Positions 1 to 6,187 are shown, numbered from the stretch's first letter. The stretch: DNA of 9,291 nucleotides from Scatomorpha merdavium (GCA_018711415.1 DVIJ01000007.1:1-9291), one strand, 5' to 3'. Program-made: numbers and translations. Notes: a model not told the origin generated them from the letters alone.

Positions 1-592
1 CCGCCTTGGTGAAGATGCCGCCGCCCACGCGCGCGAACAGCGCCGCGCAGGATGCGCCCATGCCGAACATGACCATCGTGTTGGCGATCGTCGTCGAGTC
101 GCAGCCGAAGCCGTACTTGAGGACCAGGAACCAGACGGAGACGTCCAGGATGCCCAGGCCCACGACCGTGAAGCCCATGACCGAGCCGGAGGAGATCGCC
201 ACGCGCAGGCCGCGGTTGAGGCTCTCGCTGGCGGCGTTGGCCGTGCGGGCGTTGGAGGACGTCGCTATCCTCATGCCGATGAAGCCCGCAAGGCAGGAGT
301 AGAACCCGCCCGTCACAAAGGCGAAGGGTACGAACTTCGAAACAAGGCCCTGCCCGTTTATCCAGGGAACAAAGGCCAGCACCGCGAGCACCACCGCGAT
401 GATCGCAAAGATGAGGCCGACGGTCTTATATTGGCGCTTGAGGTATGCGTTCGCGCCCTTGCGTATGGCCGCCGCTATCTTCTGCATGAGCGGCGTGCCT
501 TCGGAATATTGCTTCACCTTTCTGGCCTGGCTGTAGGCAAAGAGCAGCGCTATCACCGCTCCGACAATGCCGACCCAGAAGTAGTTTTCCAT
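1..592 (-). CDS. hppA: Membrane-bound ion-translocating pyrophosphatase, N-terminal 197 residues (runs off left edge)
   Basis: Integral membrane pyrophosphatase that hydrolyses PPi and uses the energy to pump H+ and/or Na+ across the cytoplasmic membrane. The visible protein begins MENYFWVGIVGAVIALLFAY, a first membrane helix. It continues with a family-typical stretch: KGANAYLKRQY near residue 45, GGFYSCLAGFIGMRIATSSN near 95-115 followed by RTANAA, then hydrophobic helices. It ends in VGGGIFTKA, just before the conserved substrate-binding loop, which lies outside the window. Full-length family members are about 650-800 residues, so roughly a quarter is present. The start chosen is the ATG at 592-590, ten bases after AGGAG (607-603). 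An ATG at 600 is out of frame and too close to that site. Ion specificity and potassium dependence depend on residues not present here. Transcription is probably from the promoter at 649-677. Family assignment is firm. Confidence 0.93.
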   Translation of the reverse strand, partial: MENYFWVGIVGAVIALLFAYSQARKVKQYSEGTPLMQKIAAAIRKGANAYLKRQYKTVGLIFAIIAVVLAVLAFVPWINGQGLVSKFVPFAFVTGGFYSCLAGFIGMRIATSSNARTANAASESLNRGLRVAISSGSVMGFTVVGLGILDVSVWFLVLKYGFGCDSTTIANTMVMFGMGASCAALFARVGGGIFTKA

Positions 593-622
593 ACGTCCAT
601 CACTCCTAAGAATATGTACTGA

Positions 623-644
623 ACGGGCCGAATGAACGGCCCGT
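623..644 (-). promoter_or_regulatory. Perfect 8-bp inverted repeat in the hppA leader
   Basis: ACGGGCCG (623-630) and CGGCCCGT (637-644) pair perfectly around a 6-base spacer. It lies between the predicted hppA promoter and its ribosome binding site (607-603). No T-run follows on either strand, so it is not an intrinsic terminator. It could be a 5' stabilising hairpin of the mRNA or a repressor operator just downstream of the start site; sequence alone does not decide. Confidence 0.5.
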
Positions 645-648
645 GAAT

Positions 649-677
649 ATTCTAAACCAAGTCGCCGGATAAAGCAA
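649..677 (-). promoter_or_regulatory. Candidate sigma-A promoter for hppA
   Basis: On the minus strand, TTGCTT (677-672) is followed after exactly 17 bases by TAGAAT (654-649). The -10 box matches consensus at 5 of 6 positions and the -35 box at 3 of 6. The surrounding 250 bp is strikingly AT-rich compared with the coding regions, as expected for a promoter region. The predicted start near 642 places a perfect hairpin at the very 5' end of the transcript. Confidence 0.55.
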
Positions 678-852
678 ATAAAAAGTACAAAAAATGAACA
701 AAATTTTTAGATTTTTTCTAAAGAAATGCACAAAATGTCTGTAACGTTTAGGACGTTCAAGACGGCTGAATCGTTGATTTTGACGGTTTTTGTGCAAGCT
801 GTACGGCGGCTGGCTGTGGATAAAAACGATGGACGGCGGCTGCTTCCGGATA

Positions 853-2457
853 TCACCAGGCGGCGACGCAGCCGTCCGCGCGCGGCTCCGTCCCGCCGCA
901 GAGGACGCCCTGTTCGTCCCGCCAGATGATCTGGCCGCGGCCGAAGTTTATCGGGTCCCCGACCGTCACCTCATGCCCGCGGCGGCGCAGCTCCGCCGCA
1001 AAGTCGGAGGGGAAGGCCGGCTCCAGCTCTATCCGCCTGCCGCCCGTCCACTGCCAGCGCGGCGCGTCCAGCGCCTCCTGCGGGTTCATGAGGAAGTCCA
1101 GCGTGTTCGAGACGACCTGCACATGCCCCTGCGGCTGCATGAAGGCCCCCATCACGCCGAAGGGGCCGACGGGCCTGCCCCCCTTCGTCAAAAAGCCGGG
1201 GATTATCGTGTGGTACGGCCGCTTGCCCGGCGCCATGCAGTTGGGCGAGGCCGGGTCCAGGCTGAAGTTGCAGCCCCGGTTGTGCAGGGCGACGCCCGTC
1301 CCCGGTACGACGACGCCGGAGCCGAAGCCCATGTAGTTGGACTGTATCCAGCTGACCATGTTCCCCTCCCCGTCCGCGGCGCAGAGATACACCGTGCCGC
1401 CGGAGCGCGGGTCGCCCGGCTCAGGCTCGAGCGCCGTCTCGCAGATGAGGCCCCGGCGCGCGGCTAGGTAGGCCCCGTCCAGCAGCTCGGCCGGGGCGAG
1501 CTCCATGCAGCGCGGCTCCGCCACGTAGCGCAGCGCGTCCGCAAAGCCGAGCTTCATCGCCTCTATCTGCAAATGGCAGCCCTCCGCGGAGCGCGGACCC
1601 AGCTCCAGCCCGGAGAGGATGCCCAGCGCCAAAAGCGCCGCCAGCCCGTGGCCGTTCGGCGGCAGCTCGTGGACCGTGCAGCCCCGGTACTCCACCGACA
1701 GCGGCTCCACCCACTCGGGCCGGAAGGCCGCCAGGTCCTCCGCGCGCAGCCAGCCGCCCGTTTTGCGCGAGTGCTCGTCTATCCTCGCGGCCAGCTCGCC
1801 ACGGTAGAAGCTCTCGCAGTCCGTCCGGGCGAGCTCGCGCAGGCTCGCGGCGTGGTCCGGCAGATACACCAGCTCGCCCGCCAGGGGCGCGCGCCCCTTC
1901 GGCGCAAAGGTCTCGAACCAGGGCGCGAAGAGCTCACGCTCCTCCTCCCGCGAGTAGAGGGAGAAGGCCTGCGCCCAGAGCCGCGAGGTCACGGGCGAGA
2001 GCGGATAGCCCTCCTCCGCATAGGCGATGGCCGGGGAGAGCGCCTCCGCCAGCGAGAGCCGCCCGAAGCGCCGCGAGGCCTCCGCCCAGGCCGCCGGGAT
2101 GCCCGGCACGTCCACGGCGTACCAGCCGCGCTCCGGTATCCGCCCGAAGCGCTCGCGCAGGAAGTCCGGGTCCGCCAGCCGTGGCGCGGGTCCCGAGGAG
2201 TTCAGCCCGTGCAGCCGCCCGCCGGACCAGATCAGCGCAAAGGCGTCCCCGCCCAGGCCGTTCGAGGTCGGCTCCAGCACCGTCAGGCAGGCCGCCGCCG
2301 CTATCGCCGCGTCTATCGCGTTGCCGCCGCGGCGGAGTATGTCCAGCCCCGCCTGGGCCGCCAGCGGCTGAGAGGCGCAGACCATGCCGCGCCTTCCGTA
2401 TATCACCCTCCGCGCCGAGGCAAAGCGCGCGGAGAGAGGGTCGAAATTAAGTCCCAT
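853..2457 (-). CDS. Gamma-glutamyltransferase-family enzyme, cytoplasmic (YwrD/HpxW-like)
   Basis: A 534-residue N-terminal-nucleophile hydrolase of the gamma-glutamyltranspeptidase family. Such proteins self-cleave before a threonine to give a large and a small subunit and then hydrolyse or transfer gamma-glutamyl (or related amide) groups. Visible hallmarks are GGNAIDAAIAAA (44-55), EPTSNGLGGDAF (62-73) and PPNGHG (266-271). The probable catalytic threonine is Thr355 in SGGTVYLC, followed by GEGNMVSWIQSNY, and RPYHTIIPG lies at 413-421. Cleavage before Thr355 would give about 354 and 180 residues. There is no signal peptide, unlike classical secreted or periplasmic Ggt. RPYHTIIP replaces the RPLSSM-type loop of classical enzymes, so it resembles the YwrD/HpxW branch and the true substrate may not be glutathione (for example an oxamate-like amide). 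The ATG at 2457 follows a perfect AGGAGG with six bases between. It is divergent from padR. The family is firm and the substrate unknown. Confidence 0.92.
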   Translation of the reverse strand: MGLNFDPLSARFASARRVIYGRRGMVCASQPLAAQAGLDILRRGGNAIDAAIAAAACLTVLEPTSNGLGGDAFALIWSGGRLHGLNSSGPAPRLADPDFLRERFGRIPERGWYAVDVPGIPAAWAEASRRFGRLSLAEALSPAIAYAEEGYPLSPVTSRLWAQAFSLYSREEERELFAPWFETFAPKGRAPLAGELVYLPDHAASLRELARTDCESFYRGELAARIDEHSRKTGGWLRAEDLAAFRPEWVEPLSVEYRGCTVHELPPNGHGLAALLALGILSGLELGPRSAEGCHLQIEAMKLGFADALRYVAEPRCMELAPAELLDGAYLAARRGLICETALEPEPGDPRSGGTVYLCAADGEGNMVSWIQSNYMGFGSGVVVPGTGVALHNRGCNFSLDPASPNCMAPGKRPYHTIIPGFLTKGGRPVGPFGVMGAFMQPQGHVQVVSNTLDFLMNPQEALDAPRWQWTGGRRIELEPAFPSDFAAELRRRGHEVTVGDPINFGRGQIIWRDEQGVLCGGTEPRADGCVAAW

Positions 2458-2483
2458 AAGGCACCTCCTGTTTTGCTTCTTTC

Positions 2484-2513
2484 ACTATAGCCCGCCCCCG
2501 GTCCCCCTGTCAA
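2484..2513 (-). promoter_or_regulatory. Sigma-A promoter of the gamma-glutamyltransferase gene
   Basis: On the minus strand, a perfect TTGACA (2513-2508) precedes TATAGT (2489-2484, 5 of 6) with an 18-base, very G-rich spacer. The expected start is near 2477, giving a leader of about 20 bases that contains AGGAGG (2469-2464). It is oriented away from the padR promoter; the two -35 boxes are about 34 bp apart. Confidence 0.82.
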
Positions 2514-2547
2514 GCGAGGCCCTGGGCAGAAAAATCTGCAAAAGCCC

Positions 2548-2576
2548 TTGACAAATGCTTCACTACTGTTTATTAT
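2548..2576 (+). promoter_or_regulatory. Sigma-A promoter of padR
   Basis: A perfect TTGACA (2548-2553) is followed by a 17-base spacer and TATTAT (2571-2576, 5 of 6). The predicted start is near 2583, so the in-frame GTG at 2583 sits at the transcript's first bases and cannot be a normal initiation codon. Inverted repeats overlap the spacer, the -10 box and the start site, so a bound repressor would block polymerase. Confidence 0.85.
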
Positions 2577-2588
2577 TCACTAGTGAAG
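2558..2588. promoter_or_regulatory. Likely PadR operator (inverted and direct repeats over the padR promoter)
   Basis: CTTCACTA (2558-2565) and TAGTGAAG (2581-2588) are perfect inverted halves. TTCACTAGTGAA (2576-2587) is itself a 12-bp perfect palindrome centred on ACTAG, so the half-site TTCACTA occurs directly twice, 17 bp apart, and once inverted. The array covers the padR spacer, -10 box and start point. PadR-family repressors commonly bind such dyads in their own promoters and repress themselves until a ligand releases them. The site starts about 45 bp from the -35 box of the divergent gamma-glutamyltransferase gene, so control of that gene is possible but less certain. Confidence 0.7.
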
Positions 2589-2609
2589 AGAACGGAGGGA
2601 GGCCTGGGC

Positions 2610-2927
2610 TTGAACTCACAATATAAAAAGGGCGTTTTGGAGCTGTGCGTGCTGGCGCTTTTGTCGGAGCGGGACCGCTACGGCTACGAGGTCTCGGAGC
2701 AGCTCTCGCGCAGCATAGAGATAGCGGACGGGACGGTGTATCCGATCCTGCGGAAGCTGAAGGCGGAGGGGCTTGTGACGACGTACTTGCAGGAGGAGAG
2801 CGGCGGCCCGCCGCGGAAGTACTACAAGCTGACCGGCCTGGGCGCGGAGAGCTATGCGCGCGACCGGGCGGAGTATCTGGAATTTGCGGCTGCTGTGCAG
2901 CAGATCTTGGAGGCGAAGGAACAATGA
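2610..2927 (+). CDS. PadR-family transcriptional regulator
   Basis: A 105-residue winged-helix DNA-binding repressor of the short PadR type. The protein (MNSQYKKGVLELCVLALLSE) shows the family opening, then YGYEVSEQL (24-32) and DGTVYPILRKLKAEGLV (40-56), the recognition helix and start of the wing. GGPPRKYYKLTGLG (65-78) forms the wing, and a C-terminal helix for dimerisation follows. I place the start at TTG 2610, because GGAGGGAGG lies seven bases upstream and family members start at this point; the open frame extends to a GTG at 2583, but that coincides with the predicted transcription start. Its stop overlaps the next gene's start (ATGA, 2924-2927), indicating translational coupling. It is likely autorepressed through the operator at 2558-2588. 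PadR genes of this kind are often paired with a small membrane partner, as here. Confidence 0.93.
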   Translation: MNSQYKKGVLELCVLALLSERDRYGYEVSEQLSRSIEIADGTVYPILRKLKAEGLVTTYLQEESGGPPRKYYKLTGLGAESYARDRAEYLEFAAAVQQILEAKEQ

Positions 2928-3079
2928 CAAGGGATGAATTCATGGATAAGCTCGAGCGCGAGCTCGCGGCGCGGCGCCGGCCTCGGGGCTGGTGGGGCTC
3001 TGCCGCGGCGGCGATGACGGTCTCCGCGCTCACCGCCGGCGCCCTGGAGTACTGGCACGCCTGGGGCTGGTTCCAATAA
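2924..3079 (+). CDS. 51-residue membrane miniprotein co-expressed with PadR
   Basis: The reading frame starts with ATG overlapping the padR stop (ATGA), with AAGGA and GGAGG shortly upstream. Residues 1-16, MTRDEFMDKLERELAA, closely resemble the N-terminal helix of HAAS/DUF1700-type proteins. Those are commonly encoded directly after padR and typically run to 150-200 residues or more. Here a short RRRPRG positively charged stretch leads straight into a hydrophobic, alanine-rich segment (about 24-42) that could span the membrane. The protein ends in the tryptophan-rich WHAWGWFQ. The repeat element at 3085 begins five bases after the stop, so the gene may have been shortened at its 3' end by insertion or deletion. 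The coupling argues for a real product; the HAAS link is an inference from the first 16 residues. Function is unknown, possibly an envelope-associated partner that modulates PadR output. Confidence 0.62.
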   Translation: MTRDEFMDKLERELAARRRPRGWWGSAAAAMTVSALTAGALEYWHAWGWFQ

Positions 3080-3084
3080 GCACA

Positions 3085-3290
3085 AAAGTTTTCGCCCGCC
3101 TTTTACAAAAGGCGGCGGAGTCCAGAGGCGGCGCCTCTGGCCGCGCTCCGCAGAGCGCGGAATGCCCCTATCCTCACAAAAGCGCAGGAGGGGGGCAAGG
3201 GGGGGACCCTCGCCGGGGGTCCCCCCCTATCATCGTGCTCATAGGAGCAAAAAGCTCGCCCGCCTTTTGTAAAAGGCGGGCGAAAACTTT
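3085..3290. repeat. Intergenic 206-bp element with 31-bp perfect inverted ends and five hairpins
   Basis: Positions 3085-3115 and 3260-3290 are exact reverse complements over 31 bases (AAAGTTTTCGCCCGCC at the outer side). Each end is itself a hairpin: 3096-3104 with 3107-3115, and 3256-3268 with 3271-3283. Between them lie CCAGAGGC/GCCTCTGG (3122-3129, 3133-3140) and CCGCGCTC/GAGCGCGG (3141-3148, 3153-3160). A G7ACCC/GGGTC7 stem follows (3199-3209, 3217-3227). There is no coding potential. The layout is that of a small non-autonomous mobile or REP-like repeat placed between convergent genes. I see no convincing target-site duplication. Similar hairpin strings recur in Oscillospiraceae intergenic DNA as far as I remember; the copy number here cannot be seen from one window. 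Confidence 0.75.
3250..3283 (-). terminator. Intrinsic terminator of the SGNH hydrolase gene
   Basis: On the minus strand a 13-bp stem (3283-3271 with 3268-3256) with a two-base apex is followed by GCTTTTTGC, a run of five T. It lies 18 bases after the hydrolase stop codon. It is built from the right end of the 206-bp element, so the repeat supplies the terminator. On the plus strand no T-run follows, so it is at best weak for padR transcripts. Confidence 0.7.
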
Positions 3291-3301
3291 CAATTATTCT
3301 C

Positions 3302-3988
3302 TTACGTCAGCAGGGGCTTTGCCTGGGGGAGGACGTATTCAAACATCTTCCGGTGGCCTTCGGGGCTGGGGTGGATGCCGTCCTCGCTGAAGAGGCCCTC
3401 GAAATTGCGCTTGAGCAGGAACGAACTGCGCACGTCCAACATCGGCACGCCGCGGCGCGCGGCGATGCGCATGACGGCGAGGTTATACATCTCGTTCCAG
3501 TGCTCGATGCTCTCCGTCGAGCCCAAAAAACGCATCAGGGCCTTCGGGTCCAGCTTGCGGGAGAACCAGTCGAAATAGCGCTTGCCGTAGACCGGGATGA
3601 GGTTTATCACGACGGGCTTGCTGCCCAGCGCGATTATCCCGTCCAGCACGCGGTTATAATACTCCGCGAACTTTTCCATCGGCGTGTTGCAGTCGTGCGG
3701 GGCCTCCGGCTCCGCCGCCACCGCCGGCCAGTTGAAGTCCGAGTCGTTCCCGCCGAGCATGACCAGCGTCGTCGGGCAGGAGGAGATGTCCTTCGCGTAG
3801 CGCTCCAGGCGCTTCAGGGCCGCGCCCGAGGTGCAGCCGAACTTCGAGTGGTTCTTGAGCTCCGAGTCCAGGCTGCTCCCCAGCAGGTTCACAAACGAAT
3901 CCTTCCAGTGCGTATACCTCGCGCTGTCCGAGAGATATACGACTCCGCCGGTTATCGAGTCTCCTATTATACATATCGGGCTGGACAT
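3302..3988 (-). CDS. SGNH/GDSL-family hydrolase (esterase/lipase-like)
   Basis: A 228-residue cytoplasmic SGNH-fold hydrolase. With numbering from the proposed start, block I is GDSITGG with nucleophile Ser11 and block II is FGCTSG (50-55). Block III is LGGNDSDF with Asn81, and block V is EDGIHPSPEGH with Asp203 and His206, completing the catalytic set. Family members cleave esters of acyl chains, acetylated sugars or similar; the substrate here is not identifiable. No signal peptide is present. I set the start at ATG 3988 (MSSPICIIGDS). The frame continues 12 codons upstream to an ATG at 4024, but that ATG lies between the -10 box and the predicted transcription start near 4018 and has no ribosome binding site. 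The chosen start has GGAGG and GAGG upstream. It forms its own transcription unit, with a promoter at 4025-4053 and the terminator at 3250-3283. Confidence 0.9.
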   Translation of the reverse strand: MSSPICIIGDSITGGVVYLSDSARYTHWKDSFVNLLGSSLDSELKNHSKFGCTSGAALKRLERYAKDISSCPTTLVMLGGNDSDFNWPAVAAEPEAPHDCNTPMEKFAEYYNRVLDGIIALGSKPVVINLIPVYGKRYFDWFSRKLDPKALMRFLGSTESIEHWNEMYNLAVMRIAARRGVPMLDVRSSFLLKRNFEGLFSEDGIHPSPEGHRKMFEYVLPQAKPLLT

Positions 3989-4024
3989 GACGCAAACCTC
4001 GCTTTCCTCCGCTGTCATGTCCAT

Positions 4025-4053
4025 ATTATATGACTGTCCCGCGGCTTTGTCAA
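4025..4053 (-). promoter_or_regulatory. Perfect-consensus sigma-A promoter of the SGNH hydrolase gene
   Basis: On the minus strand, TTGACA (4053-4048), a 17-base spacer and TATAAT (4030-4025) match consensus at every position. The expected start is near 4018, giving a leader of about 30 bases to the ATG at 3988. No operator dyad is obvious, so strong constitutive expression is likely. The kinase gene ends 31 bases upstream without a visible terminator, so read-through may add to expression. Confidence 0.88.
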
Positions 4054-4084
4054 CACAAAAGGAACTATAATAACAAAAGAATTT

Positions 4085-5431
4085 TTAGTTACTGCACTCC
4101 ATCGTGTAGCTGAAGCAGCTGCCCTCGCCGGGGCGGCTCTCGACCTCCAGCCTGCCGCCGTGGGCCTCGGCTATCTGCTTCACCATCGAGAGGCCCAGGC
4201 CGGAGCCGCGGTCCACGCCGCGGGAGCTGTCCGCCTGCCAGAAGCGCTCCCAGATGTGGGGCAGGTCCTTTTTGTCTATGCCGATGCCCGTGTCGCGGAC
4301 CTCCAGCCGCAGCCGCCCGGACTGGGCGTGCAGGCTCACGCGGACCTTTCCGCCCTCCGCCGTATACTTGAAGGCGTTCTCCACCAGGTTCTGCACCAGC
4401 CGCGCCATGAGGCCCACGTCCATATTCGCGTAGACGCCGGGCTCTATGTCCTTTTCGAGCTGCACGTCCCGGCCGGAGGCCACGGCGGCCTCGTCGCAGA
4501 CTATCTCGCACAGCTCCGAGTAGTTCGCCCGCTCGAAGCTCAGGCGCTGCGTACCCTGGTCCATCCGCGTGATGTTGAGCAGCTGGTTTATGAGCGCGGA
4601 CATCTTCCGCGACTGCCGCTCCACGACCTCCATGGACTCCTCGTAGTCCTCCACGGTCTTGGCGTTCTGCCGCGCGTATTCGCACTCCGCTATGATGACG
4701 GCGATGGGCGTCCGCAATTCGTGCGAGGCGTCCGAGGCGAAGCGCTTTTCCGCGTTGAAGGAGTGCTCCAGCCTGTCGAACATCCGGTCGAAGGTCGCGG
4801 CGAGGCGGTGTATCTCGTCCCTGCCGCGCTTTAATCCGATGCGCGCCGTCAGGTCCGAGCCGTCCGAGATGGCGTCCACGGTGTCCGTTATCTGCCGCAC
4901 CGGCAGAAAGGCCCGCCGCGCGATGAGCCAGCCCACCACCGCCGTCAGCAGCACCAGCACCGGGAACAGCACCAGGGAGAGTATGACGATCACCCGAACG
5001 GCGGAAAAGGAGTTGTCCGTGGACGTTATCCCCCGCAGCCAGACGTTCCCGCCCGGGTTCTGGACGTAGAGGTCGTAGACCAGGTATTTCTCCCTGTCTA
5101 TGACGACGTCGCGCGTCTGCCCGTTCAGGAATTCCCCGTCGCCCTCGAAGTGGCGCAGGCCCGCGCCGCCTATGAGCTCCTTCGCCTCGTCGTAGACGAG
5201 GATATAGACGTTGTGCCGGTAGAGGCTCAGCTCGTCCAGGTCGAGGTAGCCGTTTTTGTACTCCACGTCGTCTATGTTGTCATGCACGACGTCGAGCAGC
5301 GTGGTCTCGGCGTTGTTCGTCAGGACGCGGTTGCCCACGATGAGCATGAAGATGAGCACCAGCGCCACCACCAGGACCATCATCAGCGTGAAGTAGATGG
5401 TGACGCGGGTCTTTATCGTTATGAATCTCAT
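4085..5431 (-). CDS. Two-component sensor histidine kinase
   Basis: A 448-residue membrane sensor kinase. TM1 lies at about 11-33, an extracellular sensing segment of roughly 110 residues at 34-143, and TM2 at about 145-171. A HAMP linker (about 168-222) leads to the dimerisation domain with FASDASHELRTP, where His237 is the autophosphorylation site. The ATPase domain has an N-box NLVENAFKYT (Asn352), a G1 box DTGIGID (380-386), an F-box ERFWQAD (395-401) and a G2 box GSGLGLSMVK (409-418). Length and order are standard for the BaeS/CusS/ArlS type of kinase. The sensing segment is not recognisable, so the signal is unknown. Its ATG overlaps the stop of the response regulator gene (ATGA, 5431-5428), so the pair is translationally coupled. 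No terminator is visible after its stop. Confidence 0.96.
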   Translation of the reverse strand: MRFITIKTRVTIYFTLMMVLVVALVLIFMLIVGNRVLTNNAETTLLDVVHDNIDDVEYKNGYLDLDELSLYRHNVYILVYDEAKELIGGAGLRHFEGDGEFLNGQTRDVVIDREKYLVYDLYVQNPGGNVWLRGITSTDNSFSAVRVIVILSLVLFPVLVLLTAVVGWLIARRAFLPVRQITDTVDAISDGSDLTARIGLKRGRDEIHRLAATFDRMFDRLEHSFNAEKRFASDASHELRTPIAVIIAECEYARQNAKTVEDYEESMEVVERQSRKMSALINQLLNITRMDQGTQRLSFERANYSELCEIVCDEAAVASGRDVQLEKDIEPGVYANMDVGLMARLVQNLVENAFKYTAEGGKVRVSLHAQSGRLRLEVRDTGIGIDKKDLPHIWERFWQADSSRGVDRGSGLGLSMVKQIAEAHGGRLEVESRPGEGSCFSYTMECSN

Positions 5432-6102
5432 GCCTCGTCCCTCAGCACCCAGCCCACGCCGCGCACGGTGTGGATGAGCTTTTTCTCAAAGTCCGCGTCC
5501 AGCTTGCGCCGGAGGTAGCTCATATAGACGTCCACGACGTTCGTGCCGCCCTCCCAGTCGTAGCTCCAGACGTTGTTCTCTATCGCCTCGCGCGAGAGGA
5601 CGCTGCCCTTGTTGCGGATCATGAACTCCAAAACGGCGAACTCCTTGGCCGAGAGCTCTATGTTCTTCCCCGCCCGCGTGACGCGGTGGGCGGAAGAGTC
5701 CAGGGAGAGGTCCCCGCAGGTAAAGACGTTCGTCGCGCTGCCGGTCGCCTTGCGGGTCATGACGCGGATGCGCGCCAGCAGCTCGTCGAAGGAAAAGGGC
5801 TTGACCAGGTAGTCGTTCGCGCCCAGGTCCAGGCCCGCGACCCTGTCGCCCACGGCGTCCCGCGCCGTCAGGAAGAGCACGGGAGTCGCGTCGCCGCGCT
5901 CGCGCAGGCGGCGCACCGCCTCAAAGCCGTCCATCCGCGGCATCATCACGTCGAACACCGCCGCGTCGTAAACGGCGGCCTCCAGGTAGTCCAGGGCCTC
6001 CCGGCCGTCGTAGCAGGCGTCCGTCGAATAGCCCGCCGCCGCGAGCCGCTTGCAGATTATACGGTTGAGGTCGCGTTCGTCCTCTACCACGAGTATCCTC
6101 AT
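5428..6102 (-). CDS. OmpR/PhoB-family response regulator
   Basis: A 224-residue response regulator paired with the downstream kinase. The receiver domain (1 to about 117) carries the acidic pair Glu7-Asp8 in VVEDE and the phospho-acceptor Asp51 in FDVMMPRMDG. It also has the switch residue Thr79 in FLTA and Lys101 in DYLVKPF. The winged-helix DNA-binding domain (about 126-221) shows LSAKEFAVLEFMIRNKG, the transactivation-loop region and YMSYLRRKL with HTVRGVGW, typical of OmpR types. I start at ATG 6102 (MRILVVEDE), the family's usual beginning. The open frame extends to an ATG at 6138 that has no ribosome binding site. The G-rich GCGGGGGG seven bases before ATG 6102 is the only, weak, candidate site. 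No confident promoter is visible in the 85-bp gap upstream; it may be read from the acyltransferase transcript past a weak terminator. Target genes are unknown. Confidence 0.95.
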   Translation of the reverse strand: MRILVVEDERDLNRIICKRLAAAGYSTDACYDGREALDYLEAAVYDAAVFDVMMPRMDGFEAVRRLRERGDATPVLFLTARDAVGDRVAGLDLGANDYLVKPFSFDELLARIRVMTRKATGSATNVFTCGDLSLDSSAHRVTRAGKNIELSAKEFAVLEFMIRNKGSVLSREAIENNVWSYDWEGGTNVVDVYMSYLRRKLDADFEKKLIHTVRGVGWVLRDEA

Positions 6103-6153
6103 TTCATCGCCCCCCGCTCTATTCTTGCACCCCGGCATTAAAGCTATATTAAA

Positions 6154-6177
6154 CCGCCCCGGTTTTCGCCGGGGCGG
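6154..6177 (-). terminator. Hairpin after the acyltransferase gene (weak terminator)
   Basis: A perfect 9-bp GC stem, CCGGGGCGG/CCGCCCCGG (6169-6177 with 6154-6162), with a 6-base loop lies ten bases after the acyltransferase stop. On the minus strand it is followed by TTTAATATAG, an interrupted U-tract, so termination is probably partial. That would allow reduced read-through into the response regulator gene. Confidence 0.55.
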
Positions 6178-6187
6178 AACTGTTTTT

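Noticed and set aside
706..722. TTTAGA/TCTAAA inverted repeat upstream of hppA
   Set aside because: It is six AT-only-type pairs in AT-rich DNA, likely by chance.
606..797. Open frame of 63 codons on the minus strand between the pyrophosphatase and gamma-glutamyltransferase genes
   Set aside because: It lies in the AT-rich promoter region, contains the predicted hppA promoter and hairpin, and its product (Phe, Arg and Lys-rich) resembles nothing known.
803..842. Direct repeat ACGGCGGCTG at 803-812 and 833-842
   Set aside because: Two 10-base GC-rich copies are too short and too few to call a repeat array, and there is no associated structure or T-run that would make a terminator.
790..1467. 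Open frame of 225 codons on the plus strand
   Set aside because: It is antisense to the C-terminal half of the gamma-glutamyltransferase gene, with Arg/Ala/Pro-rich composition and no domain features.
1573..2490. Open frame of 305 codons on the plus strand, antisense to the gamma-glutamyltransferase gene
   Set aside because: It is Arg/Ala/Gly/Pro-rich with no recognisable motif. Long antisense frames are expected in GC-rich coding DNA, and the opposite strand holds a clear enzyme.
2524..2547. GCAGA/TCTGC and GGGC/GCCC inverted repeats between the divergent promoters
   Set aside because: The pairings are only 4-5 bp, do not nest well and have no clear relation to either start site.
3085..3290. 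Possible CRISPR-like or coding interpretation of the repeat-rich gap
   Set aside because: There are no regularly spaced direct repeats with unique spacers and no credible reading frame; the structure is inverted repeats only.
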